This document shows, in pieces, positions 8,497 to 16,594 of a DNA stretch of 51,599 nucleotides. The stretch's first letter is position 1. Each line of letters begins with the position of its first letter. Made by a program: the position numbers and the translations under genes. The stretch is from DATNPH01 sp036703315 (GTDB taxonomy: Bacteria; Cyanobacteriota; Cyanobacteriia; Cyanobacteriales; Coleofasciculaceae), in NCBI GenBank assembly GCA_036703315.1, contig DATNPH010000211.1, positions 1 through 51,599 on the forward strand, in the 5' to 3' direction. The notes under the pieces are model-generated. The model searched no databases. It was not told the DNA's origin and saw only the letters and a program-made list of their open reading frames with translations.

Positions 8497-9540
8497 TTAA
8501 CCAGAAACTGCTGCTGTTGCCGGTCTTAACAAATTCCGTGCAACCAACAATTCCGCAATTTGCACCGCATTCAATGCAGCACCCTTGCGAATCTGGTCGC
8601 CGCACAACCAAAGTTCTAGACCACAGGGGTGAGAAAGGTCTTGACGAATCCGACCCACCAATACTTCGTCACAACCCGTGGCGTCAATCGGCATTGGGAA
8701 GTAATTCGCCTTCCAATCTTCCACCAGTCGAACTCCGGGGGCATTAGATAAAACGTCTCGCGCCTTGTCCACTGGCATTGGTTGTGCAAACTCTAGATTA
8801 ATCGCTTCTGAGTGAGCACGTAGTACAGGAACCCGTACACAGGTGGCACTAACTCGTAGCTGCGGCGCGCTAAAAATCTTGCGCGTTTCGTTAACCATCT
8901 TCATTTCTTCCTCGCAGTACCCCAGGTCATTCAGTGGCGAGTTATGCGGGAAGAGATTAAAGGCTAAAGGGTAAGGAAAGCTTTCTGTGGGCGGGGTTTC
9001 TCCGTGCAAAATCGCCTGCGCCTGCGCCTTAACTTCCTCCATTGCTCTTTGGCCTGCACCGCTAGCTGATTGATAAGTAGCAGCAATAATTCGTTGTACC
9101 GGCTGCACTTGATGCAGCGGCCAAACTGCCATTGCCATCAAAATCGTCGTGCAGTTGGGATTGGCAATAATTCCTTGATGAGTCGCTGCTGCCTCAGGAT
9201 TGACCTCGGGAACGACCAAGGGGACTTCTGGATTCATCCGAAAGGCACTAGAGTTGTCAATGACAACCGCCCCCCTCTCCACGGCTTTAGCCGCCCAAGC
9301 TTTTGATATCGCTCCTCCGGCAGATGCCAAAACTAAATCGATACCATCAAACGAATTATCGGATACTGCCTCTACTGGCAAACTTTCACCCTGGAAGGAA
9401 AGAGTGCGACCCGCCGAGCGGGGTGATGCCAAAAGCTTTAAATCAGCAATCGGGAATTTTCGGCTCTCTAGCAACTCCAGGAACTCTGTGCCTACCGCAC
9501 CCGTTGCCCCTAAAATGGCAACGCGAACTTGATTAGACAA
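8497..9540 (-). CDS. asd: Aspartate-semialdehyde dehydrogenase
   Basis: The 347-residue enzyme reduces aspartyl phosphate with NADPH to aspartate semialdehyde, feeding the lysine, threonine and methionine branches. Visible motifs are the Rossmann loop GATGAVGTEFLELLE near the N-terminus, the active-site cysteine in NPNCTTI, and SASGAGQRAMEE. A GTG five codons upstream (9555) would extend the frame, but that GTG lies inside the purine run GTGGAGGAAATT, which makes an ideal Shine-Dalgarno sequence for the TTG at 9540. That start also yields the family's usual beginning, (M)SNQVRVAILGATG. First gene of asd-dapA-rnj; divergent from tig. Confidence 0.93.
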   Translation of the reverse strand: MSNQVRVAILGATGAVGTEFLELLESRKFPIADLKLLASPRSAGRTLSFQGESLPVEAVSDNSFDGIDLVLASAGGAISKAWAAKAVERGAVVIDNSSAFRMNPEVPLVVPEVNPEAAATHQGIIANPNCTTILMAMAVWPLHQVQPVQRIIAATYQSASGAGQRAMEEVKAQAQAILHGETPPTESFPYPLAFNLFPHNSPLNDLGYCEEEMKMVNETRKIFSAPQLRVSATCVRVPVLRAHSEAINLEFAQPMPVDKARDVLSNAPGVRLVEDWKANYFPMPIDATGCDEVLVGRIRQDLSHPCGLELWLCGDQIRKGAALNAVQIAELLVARNLLRPATAAVSG

Positions 9541-10022
9541 ATGAATTTCCTCCACTTACTTAAAAATTAACAAGAGATACTTTAAACACTGACTCCATTG
9601 AGCCTTGAAGGGCCATTAAATTTTCTTAAGCTTGCTGGGTGCGTGCTCCTCTTCGGGATTCGAGTTCGTTGTAGCGCACCGGCATCTTAAAAATGCATGG
9701 AATTCGATAATCGATTATTATTACCTGTCTTAACACGCTCAAGCTCGGTTTCTCACACTGCCATCTGATGGAAAAGCCAGAGCAATCGGACTTCTATGTA
9801 CTATCATCAGATACGGAAACCATAGGGACAGCTTCAAACGTTGTCTCCAAGGCGACCGCAAGGGAAGAACTGCTAGATGCTTATACTTACTGGTTGCAAA
9901 ACTAGGATACCACGAGAGGTCTACATTCACCTCTGGCGACATCTACTCTCACAAGGCATCGGTTGAACGATCCGTCCCGAATCATTGAAAAATCTCTATA
10001 AGTTGTTTGAAACAAAGCGTCA
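9541..10022. other. Divergent asd/tig intergenic region
   Basis: These 482 bases should hold promoters for asd (minus) and tig (plus). A short palindrome taatcgatta (9708-9717) is visible, and there is no strong hairpin. A 67-codon frame on the minus strand (9739-9942) has no recognisable features and was not called. Confidence 0.45.
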
Positions 10023-11522
10023 ATGAAAGTTACTCAGGAAAAGCTCCCGAAGAGTCAAATCGGTCTGGAAATTGAAATTCCCGCCGAAACGACCAAGAAA
10101 GTCTACGAAAAGGTCGTGCAAAACCTCGCCCGCACTGCCGACATTCCTGGGTTTCGCAAAGGGAAAGTGCCGCGTCAGATTTTGCTCCAGCGGATGGGGG
10201 CACAACGAATTAAAGAAGCCGCTCTCGAAGAGTTAGTTCAGGATGGCCTACGCCAAGCGATCGCGCAAGAAGAGATCAAGGCTCTGGGAAACTACAAGCT
10301 AGTCTCCACATTTGAACAATTAATCGGTCAGTTTCAACCGGGAGAACCGCTGACCTTTGCCGCGTCCGTCGATGTCCCGCCCGAAGTCCACTTAGGGGAG
10401 TACACTGGCTTGAGCATTACAGCCGAGGAAACTCAGCCTGACCCTGAATCGGTCGATAAGTTTTTAGAAGAGCGTCGTGTCGAGCAAGCCACCCTAATTC
10501 CCGTAGAATCACGCCCTGCTCAGATAGGAGATGTGGCAGTGGTTGATTATAGCGGTCGATTTGCAGGCGAGGGGGAAGAATCAGAAGAAATTTCAGGCGC
10601 TCAGGCAACAGATTTTCAAATTGAGCTAGGGGAAGGGAAGTTCCTCCAGGACATCATTGAGGGGATTGAGGGGATGAATCCTGGAGAAACAAAAGAAGTC
10701 CCTGTGCAATTTCCTGAAGACTATCCACGAGAAGATTTGGCAGGAAAGTCGGCAGTTTTCACCATCACCCTTAAAGAACTTAAAGAAAAAGAGCTGCCAG
10801 AGTTAGATGACGACTTTGCTCAAGAAGTCAGCGAACAGGAAACTCTGGCAGAATTGCGCGAATATCTGGAAAAGCAATTTCAGGAAAAAGCTGAGCAAGA
10901 AACGACAGCCAGTAAGGAGCAAGCGATCTTAGAGGCACTTCTAAAGCAAGTCGAGATTGACCTCCCCGAAACCCTAATTGAGCAGGAAGTCGAGACGATT
11001 TTGAGGCAGACAGCCATCCAGATGGAAAACTACGGGATGGATATCAGTAAGCTCTTTAATGCAGAGACAATGCCCCAAATACGAGAGCGATCGCGCCCTG
11101 ATGCCATTCAACGCCTGCGCCAATCCCTCGCACTCCAGGAAATTGCTAAACGCGAATCGATCACGGTCGAACGGTCGGAGCTTGAAGCCAAAGTTAAAGA
11201 ATTGATGGAGCAGTTAGCTGGGCAAAACATCGACCCGAATCGGGTGCGGGAGGTAATCGAGTCCGATTTGCTCAAAGAGAAAGCGCTGAAATGGCTAGAA
11301 GAACACGCCACGATTGAACTAGTTCCCAAAGGTTCATTAACAACCGAAGAAGATACGGAAGAGGTAACGGCAGACGTTACAGAGGCGGCTCTCCAAACAA
11401 TTGATGTCGAAGCTGAAGCGTCTACTACAGAACAAACAGGAGGAGAAGCGATCGCACAAGAAGAGACAGATGCAGCTACCGAAACCATTGACGTACAAGC
11501 CGAACCGTCTGTTGAGGAATGA
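10023..11522 (+). CDS. tig: Trigger factor, ribosome-associated chaperone
   Basis: 499 residues. The N-terminal ribosome-binding domain carries the signature GFRKGKVPRQIL (about 43-54). A FKBP-like prolyl isomerase domain (about 165-250: GDVAVVDYSGRFAGEG, then GETKEVPVQFPEDYP) and a helical C-terminal substrate-holding domain follow. The protein binds near the ribosome exit tunnel and shields nascent chains. The last ~55 residues are an acidic Glu/Thr/Ala tail with a repeated TIDVEAE/TIDVQAE motif, longer than the minimal family. The start ATG at 10023 gives the canonical MKVTQEKLPKSQ. It leads tig-clpP-clpX, an order conserved in cyanobacteria that links folding to proteolysis. Confidence 0.95.
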   Translation: MKVTQEKLPKSQIGLEIEIPAETTKKVYEKVVQNLARTADIPGFRKGKVPRQILLQRMGAQRIKEAALEELVQDGLRQAIAQEEIKALGNYKLVSTFEQLIGQFQPGEPLTFAASVDVPPEVHLGEYTGLSITAEETQPDPESVDKFLEERRVEQATLIPVESRPAQIGDVAVVDYSGRFAGEGEESEEISGAQATDFQIELGEGKFLQDIIEGIEGMNPGETKEVPVQFPEDYPREDLAGKSAVFTITLKELKEKELPELDDDFAQEVSEQETLAELREYLEKQFQEKAEQETTASKEQAILEALLKQVEIDLPETLIEQEVETILRQTAIQMENYGMDISKLFNAETMPQIRERSRPDAIQRLRQSLALQEIAKRESITVERSELEAKVKELMEQLAGQNIDPNRVREVIESDLLKEKALKWLEEHATIELVPKGSLTTEEDTEEVTADVTEAALQTIDVEAEASTTEQTGGEAIAQEETDAATETIDVQAEPSVEE

Positions 11523-11536
11523 TGCCTCACCGAAAA

Positions 11537-11570
11537 TCAGCGATTTAGGTAATTCAGCGATTTAGGTAAG
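11537..11570. repeat. 17-bp tandem duplication after tig
   Basis: tcagcgatttaggtaa(t/g) occurs twice head to tail directly after the tig stop. It is followed by an STRR-like ccccattccccattccct tract near 11595-11614. Confidence 0.75.
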
Positions 11571-11716
11571 AAGGAATGGGTGATAGGAAATTCTTCCCCA
11601 TTCCCCATTCCCTATTGAAAGTTAGTACTTATACAGTTGAGGCATAATGGTCACTAGAAGCCTAGTTGCGCGATCGCCCATAATCCTGGGTTAGACAGCA
11701 CTGCTATTAACATAAA

Positions 11717-12427
11717 ATGCTTAACTTTGGTTTTATGCTGCAATCCCAGTTCCCTGATTACAAATTCACCAGCTTGAGTTCCCTGGAGATTTCCTCCGTC
11801 AGCCCTAGCAACATCGTTCCGATGGTTGTAGAACAGTCTGGTATGGGGGAACGGGCTTTTGACATCTACTCACGGCTTTTAAGAGAGCGCATTGTGTTTT
11901 TGGGAACGCCGGTAGATGATACCGTAGCCGACTCAATTGTTGCCCAACTGCTGTTTTTAGATGCCGAAGACCCGGAAAAAGACATCCAGCTGTATATCAA
12001 CTCCCCAGGGGGTTCGGTGACAGCCGGTATGGCGATTTATGACACGATGCAGCAGATTCGTCCTGATGTTGTTACCATATGCTTTGGTTTAGCCGCCAGC
12101 ATGGGGGCGTTTCTACTCACAGCCGGAGCTGCTGGTAAACGGATGGCACTGCCTAGTTCTCGGATTATGATTCATCAGCCCCTTGGCGGCGCTCAAGGAC
12201 AAGCCATTGATATTGAAATCCAGGCCAAAGAAATTCTTTACCTGAAGCGGACGCTAAACGAGTTACTGGCTAACCATACGGGTCAACCGCTTGAAAAAAT
12301 CGAAGCGGATACCGAGCGCGACTTTTTTATGTCAGCGACTCAAGCGAAAGATTACGGTTTGATTGATCAGGTCATCACCCGGCAGAATCTTCCCAAAGCG
12401 GAAGCCGCTGTCACTCCTATCAAGTAA
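11717..12427 (+). CDS. clpP: ATP-dependent Clp protease proteolytic subunit
   Basis: This serine peptidase forms the double-heptamer chamber that degrades proteins unfolded by ClpX or ClpC. The triad is visible: Ser128 in GLAASMGAF, His153 in MIHQPLGGAQ and Asp202 in TERDFF. The core beginning at VVEQSGMGERAFDIYSRLL is normal. Roughly 35 residues stand in front of it when counted from the ATG at 11717; ATGs at 11735 and 11822 are also in frame and none has a clear ribosome site, so the true N-terminus is open. The start at 11822 would give the short form usual for the ClpX-linked cyanobacterial paralogue. clpX follows after 9 bases, implying translational coupling and a shared ClpXP complex. 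Confidence 0.93.
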   Translation: MLNFGFMLQSQFPDYKFTSLSSLEISSVSPSNIVPMVVEQSGMGERAFDIYSRLLRERIVFLGTPVDDTVADSIVAQLLFLDAEDPEKDIQLYINSPGGSVTAGMAIYDTMQQIRPDVVTICFGLAASMGAFLLTAGAAGKRMALPSSRIMIHQPLGGAQGQAIDIEIQAKEILYLKRTLNELLANHTGQPLEKIEADTERDFFMSATQAKDYGLIDQVITRQNLPKAEAAVTPIK

Positions 12428-12436
12428 GAGGCAGGT

Positions 12437-13777
12437 ATGTCTAAATACGACTCCCATCTAAAATGTTCATTTTGCGGCAAATCTCAAGAGCAGGTACGCA
12501 AGTTGATTGCCGGACCGGGAGTCTACATCTGTGATGAGTGTGTTGACCTATGTAACGAAATATTAGATGAGGAGTTGCTTGAATCGAGCGCTCCATCTCC
12601 CCAACCCGTACCGCCTAAAGAACCGCCCCAGAAGCGTCGTGCTCGTGCTTCGGGTCTCTCTTTAAATCAAATTCCCAAACCGAGAGAACTGAAAAAGTAC
12701 CTGGATGATCATGTTATTGGTCAGGACGAGGCTAAAAAAGTTCTCTCGGTCGCCGTATATAACCACTACAAGCGCCTAAGTTTTGTGCAGGCTAAAGCAA
12801 ATGGTAAGCCAGTGGTGGACGATGCGGTGGAACTGCAAAAGTCCAACATTCTCCTGATGGGCCCTACGGGTTGTGGCAAAACACTTCTGGCTCAAACCTT
12901 AGCGAGTGTATTAGATGTGCCTTTTGCCGTAGCAGACGCTACAACCCTGACAGAAGCGGGTTATGTTGGGGAAGATGTTGAGAACATTTTACTGCGACTC
13001 TTACAAGTGGCGGATCTAGATGTTGAGGAAGCCCAGCGGGGAATAATCTACATCGATGAAATTGACAAGATTGCTCGCAAGAGTGAAAACCCCTCAATTA
13101 CAAGGGATGTCTCTGGTGAGGGCGTTCAGCAAGCCTTGCTGAAGATGTTAGAGGGGACGATCGCCAATGTACCGCCTCAAGGTGGGCGCAAGCATCCTTA
13201 CCAGGACTGTATTCAAATAGACACGAGCAACATCCTGTTTATTTGCGGTGGCGCATTTGTTGGTCTGGACAAGGTGGTAGAACAGCGCATTGGCAAGCGT
13301 TCCATGGGCTTCATACAGCCAGGAGAAGGTCAGTCTAAGGATAAACGGACAGCAGATATTCTGCGGCATCTAGAACCAGATGACTTGGTGAAGTTTGGCA
13401 TGATTCCAGAGTTCATTGGTCGCGTACCGGTGATTGCTGTAATTGACCCACTGGATGAAGAAGCGCTGATGGAAATTTTGACGGAACCCCACAACGCACT
13501 GGTGAAGCAGTATCAGAAACTGCTGAAGATGGACAATGTGCAGCTGGAGTTCAAACCGGATGCAATTCGAGCGATCGCGCAAGAAGCATACCGTCGTAAA
13601 ACTGGTGCCAGGGCATTACGCGGTATTGTCGAAGAGTTGATGCTGGATGTTATGTACGAGTTGCCTTCCCGAAAGGATGTCACTCGCTGTATGATTACGC
13701 GGGAGATGGTAGAGAAGCGCTCAACCGCTGAACTATTGGTACATCCATCTTCCTTGCCGAAGCCAGAATCAGCGTGA
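12437..13777 (+). CDS. clpX: ATP-dependent Clp protease ATP-binding subunit ClpX
   Basis: 446 residues. The N-terminal zinc-binding domain has four cysteines (C10, C13, C32, C35; CSFC and CDEC). The AAA+ module carries Walker A GPTGCGKT (142-149), Walker B IIYIDEIDKI and the sensor-2 motif TGARALRGI. ClpX hexamers unfold tagged substrates and feed them to ClpP. All motifs are intact and length is typical, with a slightly long proline/basic linker (PVPPKEPPQKRRARA) after the zinc domain. An AGAGGCAGGT purine run precedes the ATG. It ends tig-clpP-clpX and is followed by a hairpin terminator. Confidence 0.96.
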   Translation: MSKYDSHLKCSFCGKSQEQVRKLIAGPGVYICDECVDLCNEILDEELLESSAPSPQPVPPKEPPQKRRARASGLSLNQIPKPRELKKYLDDHVIGQDEAKKVLSVAVYNHYKRLSFVQAKANGKPVVDDAVELQKSNILLMGPTGCGKTLLAQTLASVLDVPFAVADATTLTEAGYVGEDVENILLRLLQVADLDVEEAQRGIIYIDEIDKIARKSENPSITRDVSGEGVQQALLKMLEGTIANVPPQGGRKHPYQDCIQIDTSNILFICGGAFVGLDKVVEQRIGKRSMGFIQPGEGQSKDKRTADILRHLEPDDLVKFGMIPEFIGRVPVIAVIDPLDEEALMEILTEPHNALVKQYQKLLKMDNVQLEFKPDAIRAIAQEAYRRKTGARALRGIVEELMLDVMYELPSRKDVTRCMITREMVEKRSTAELLVHPSSLPKPESA

Positions 13778-13837
13778 GAAGCGCTAGGGCTAGGAGATTC
13801 GCCGAGAGAGTGGGAAAATTCTTAATACTAGATTTTT

Positions 13838-13867
13838 AGTAGGGGTGTATAACAATACACCCCTACT
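13838..13867 (+). terminator. Hairpin after clpX
   Basis: Perfect 12-bp stem (agtaggggtgta / tacacccctact) with a 6-base loop, 60 bases after the clpX stop, followed by actctttc. The T run is weak, so it may work as a 3' stabiliser or a partial terminator. It also lies only 37 bases before the next start codon. Confidence 0.6.
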
Positions 13868-13903
13868 ACTCTTTCAAATAAGTCTCTACCCAGATCTTTT
13901 AAA

Positions 13904-14758
13904 ATGCCTCTGATTAACGTTCGCAGCGTTGAACATTACTACGAATGGATACCTGGACCAATCCCCTCCACAGAAAAGCCAGTCATGGTCTTTATTCACG
14001 GCTGGGGTGGCTCTGCTCGTTACTGGAAAAGTACGGCTGAGGCTCTATCCGACACATTTGACTGCTTACTCTATGATCTGCGGGGGTTTGGCCGGTCACG
14101 GCTACCCGAAGAGCCTTTAGAGTTGCTCTATGAAATGGAGGACTACGCTGAAGATTTGGCGGTGTTGTTAGATACCCTAGAACTCAGTCGGGTCTACATC
14201 AATGCCCACTCAATGGGAGCCTCAGCGGCAACGCTTTTTTTGAATCGTTATCCAGAGCGAGTTGATCGCGCAATTCTGACCTGTAGCGGTGTTTTTGAAT
14301 ACGAGGAGAAATCTTTTGCCGCTTTCCATAAATTTGGTGGTTACGTTGTTAAGTTCCGTCCTCGCTGGTTCTTAAAGATTCCCTTTGCTAGTTCGCTGTT
14401 TATGGCGAGATTTTTGCACCGTTCGCTGCCTACGACTATTAGCCGTGCCTTTTTAGAGGATTTCATAGAGGCGGATTACAAAGCGGCTTTGGGTACAATG
14501 CTAACCTCGGTGAGTAAGTATGCGGCTGAAGTAATGCCCCAAGAGTTTGCTCAGTTGAAGGTGCCAACTTTATTAGTTTCTGGTGAATATGACAAAATTA
14601 TCCCCGCCGCGCTAGGACGTCAGGCGGCTGAGCTAAGTGACAAAATTGAGTATTATGAGATTCCTGGTACGGCTCACTTCCCGATGCTGGAAAAACCAGA
14701 GGTTTACCTAGAGCGGGTGCGAGAGTTCTTGGGCATTGGCTCTCTAGCTAAGGCTTGA
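13904..14758 (+). CDS. Alpha/beta-fold hydrolase
   Basis: 284 residues of the alpha/beta hydrolase fold. The oxyanion-hole segment is FIHGWGGSARYW, the nucleophile elbow is AHSMGAS (Ala in place of the usual first Gly), the acid is probably the Asp in SGEYDKI, and the catalytic His is in GTAHFPMLEKPE. A cap region rich in Phe and Arg lies between. No signal peptide is visible, so the enzyme is probably cytosolic or loosely membrane-associated. The substrate cannot be inferred. The gene follows the clpX hairpin on the same strand. A second hydrolase of similar layout lies at 24996-25922; both share YDLRGFG after the first motif. Confidence 0.85.
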   Translation: MPLINVRSVEHYYEWIPGPIPSTEKPVMVFIHGWGGSARYWKSTAEALSDTFDCLLYDLRGFGRSRLPEEPLELLYEMEDYAEDLAVLLDTLELSRVYINAHSMGASAATLFLNRYPERVDRAILTCSGVFEYEEKSFAAFHKFGGYVVKFRPRWFLKIPFASSLFMARFLHRSLPTTISRAFLEDFIEADYKAALGTMLTSVSKYAAEVMPQEFAQLKVPTLLVSGEYDKIIPAALGRQAAELSDKIEYYEIPGTAHFPMLEKPEVYLERVREFLGIGSLAKA

Positions 14759-14768
14759 TCAGGCGCGA

Positions 14769-14813
14769 CAGCAGCAAGACAAACAGCAGCAAGACAAACA
14801 GCGGCAAGACAAA
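14769..14813 (+). repeat. Three exact-length 15-bp tandem repeats
   Basis: cagcagcaagacaaa occurs three times head to tail (the third copy has one change) beginning ten bases after the hydrolase stop. The unit is five codons long and stays in the hydrolase frame, where it would read TAARQ repeated before a TAG. Confidence 0.75.
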
Positions 14814-14820
14814 AAGAAGA

Positions 14821-14850
14821 AAACCCCTAGCTTGTAACAGCCAGGGGTTT
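14821..14850 (+). terminator. Possible terminator after hydrolase
   Basis: aaacccct and aggggttt can pair across a 14-base loop. Only three Ts and then mixed sequence follow, so termination strength is uncertain. Confidence 0.45.
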
Positions 14851-15237
14851 GAATCAGGGTGCATCTACTAATTCTTTATTCCGAAGCCTGTTACCCCCAT
14901 TCCGGATAAATTTTGAATTTTGGTGAGCGGCATTCGGGCGATCGCCTTTTCTTCAAACCAAACAAGGAGCGATCGCGATTTTCTCGTGCCTGATGAACAA
15001 TGTCGAGTTTCTCGCCTCGCTGAAATCCCCCAAGACATTACCTACCTGATCAGGCGGAATTAAGACTTGACATAAATCCTAATAATCAGAGAAAATTGTA
15101 GATTGTGTATTCACTCCTGCTCGGATCAGGTTGAGACATAGCAAAAGCTAGAAATGCTGTAAATCCAATGCATTTATCGGCTCTCTGAAAAAAGAGATTA
15201 ACTAGCTACCTGTACGGCAATTTCTAAGGATAACCCC
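14851..15237. other. Upstream region of rplU-rpmA
   Basis: Two HIP1-type octamers (near 14939 and 14970) and otherwise unstructured sequence. It presumably carries the ribosomal operon promoter. I see no certain promoter boxes or L21 leader fold. Confidence 0.4.
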
Positions 15238-15711
15238 ATGAGTTACGCAATTATTGAAACCGGCGGCAAGCAAGTGCGAGTCGAACCCGGTCGCTTTTAT
15301 GACATTGAGCTACTGCCAGTCGAAGCAGAAGAGAGTGTCACAATCGAAAGCGTCTTGCTCGTTCAACATAACGGCGAAGTTACGATCGGTCAGCCTTTCA
15401 TTGACGGGGCAACAGTCGAGGGCACGGTGCTGCGACATTTTCGCGGTCGCAAAATCCTCGTCTACAAGATGAAGCCGAAGAAGAAAACCCGCAAGAAGCG
15501 CGGACATAGGCAGGAAATTACCCGTCTGCTGATTAACTCCATCAGTTTGAATGGTTCACTCTTAGCCTCCTCTTCTGGACAGGAAGACCAAACCCAAGCC
15601 ACTGACCAAACCGCAGCCGAAGTCTCGGCACCCGAAGAGACACCAACTTCTGAGGCAACTACACCTGAGGCATCAGCACCAGAGGAAACCACTGAAACTG
15701 CTTCAGAATAA
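15238..15711 (+). CDS. rplU: 50S ribosomal protein L21
   Basis: The first ~100 residues are canonical L21 (SYAIIETGGKQVRVEPG at the start; the KIL VYKMKPKKKTRKKRGHRQ block that binds 23S rRNA). Bacterial L21 is about 103 residues; this one has 157 because of a C-terminal tail of about 50 residues rich in Thr, Glu, Ala and Pro (EETPTSEATTPEASAPEE), acidic and probably disordered. L21 is an early 50S assembly protein. AAGGATAACCCC before the ATG is a good ribosome site. rpmA follows after 35 bases, the usual operon. Confidence 0.95.
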   Translation: MSYAIIETGGKQVRVEPGRFYDIELLPVEAEESVTIESVLLVQHNGEVTIGQPFIDGATVEGTVLRHFRGRKILVYKMKPKKKTRKKRGHRQEITRLLINSISLNGSLLASSSGQEDQTQATDQTAAEVSAPEETPTSEATTPEASAPEETTETASE

Positions 15712-15746
15712 GAATAGTAATCAAATTAAGGATACAAGAACAGACT

Positions 15747-16046
15747 ATGGCTCACAAGAAAGGAACTGGTAGTACTCGCAACGGTCGTGACTCTAATGCT
15801 CAGCGCCTAGGCGTCAAACGCTTCGGTGGTCAGTCCGTAAAAGCAGGCAACATCCTAGTACGTCAACGTGGTACCAAGTTTCATCCTGGTAACAATGTTG
15901 GTATCGGTAGTGACGACACACTGTTTGCTCTAATTGATGGTGTTGTTACCTTCGAGAGAAAGGGTAAAACCCGTAAGAAAGTGAGTGTTTACGCGAACCA
16001 GACTGAGGTAGCTACTGAACCGGAACTGGCAATAGCTGGAGCTTAG
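15747..16046 (+). CDS. rpmA: 50S ribosomal protein L27
   Basis: 99 residues beginning MAHKKGTGSTRNGRDSNAQR, the standard L27 N-terminus that reaches into the peptidyl transferase centre. GGQSVKAGNILVRQRGTKFH follows. No cleavable leader of the Firmicutes type is present. A short variable tail (TEVATEPELAIAGA) ends the protein. Second gene of rplU-rpmA, with a multi-hairpin terminator/repeat about 60 to 185 bases downstream. Confidence 0.97.
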   Translation: MAHKKGTGSTRNGRDSNAQRLGVKRFGGQSVKAGNILVRQRGTKFHPGNNVGIGSDDTLFALIDGVVTFERKGKTRKKVSVYANQTEVATEPELAIAGA

Positions 16047-16109
16047 ACTCTCGAACTGCTATGGGGAATCTGGTGTAACTGATATCTTGCATCAGGTTTT
16101 ACACCCGCT

Positions 16110-16232
16110 AGGGGTTAAAACCCCTGGCTCATAGCTCAAGTCTACTTAAGTGGACTAAAGCCTTACTCTGCAAAAATCTCAGTCTATTTTAATGGACTTT
16201 AGCTATGAGCCGTGGAATTAATTCCACGGCTC
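16110..16232. repeat. Multi-hairpin repeat, copy 1
   Basis: Four short palindromes in a row: aggggttaaaacccct (16110-16125), agtctacttaagtggact (16139-16156), agtctattttaatggact (16181-16198) and a 26-base palindrome built on ccgtggaattaattccacgg (16207-16232). The same architecture, reversed, lies at 51509-51599. The element probably exports a hairpin-rich 3' end to rplU-rpmA. Confidence 0.8.
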
Positions 16233-16236
16233 GTTT
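16207..16236 (+). terminator. Terminator after rplU-rpmA
   Basis: gagccgtggaa and ttccacggctc form an 11-bp perfect stem with a ttaa loop, followed by gtttta on the plus strand. It is the last palindrome of the repeat at 16110-16232. Confidence 0.7.
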
Positions 16237-16594
16237 TATTGGTTATTGATAATAGTGCAAGCTCTTACGCCTTTGGATTATTTTCGGCAATGTTTGAAAT
16301 CTTCTCACTTTCAGTCCTCTGGCGGGGAATGAGGATTAATCTGGGCGCAAATGCTTGCCCCCTACAAGTGGACATCAAGCCAGTACAAAATACTGTCTCA
16401 GCTTGTAGTTAAAACCAAAAATCGATTGCCGACGAGTTGGCCGCGATCGCCACAGCGAATAATAGTTAACAGAACGTTACTTATTCAGAGAGTAAGGCGA
16501 GAAAACCAAGCCTTACACTGTTAAAACGCCTACACACTGCAAATAGTCTTTTCGTTTCCTGTTTCTAGGTAAGTTAGTTTCTTAAGTCTTAGCT
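16237..16594. other. hemB upstream region
   Basis: 358 bases without a supported gene. One HIP1 octamer near 16443 and an AT-rich stretch before hemB. A 66-codon plus-strand frame at 16212-16412 overlaps the terminator and was not called. Confidence 0.4.

Noticed and set aside
9739..9942. 67-codon minus-strand frame in the asd/tig gap
   Set aside because: No ribosome site, no recognisable family, and position in a divergent promoter region.
11108..11530. 140-codon minus-strand frame rich in serine and valine
   Set aside because: Antisense of the acidic tail of tig; the Ser/Val composition is the mirror of Glu/Ala/Thr codons.
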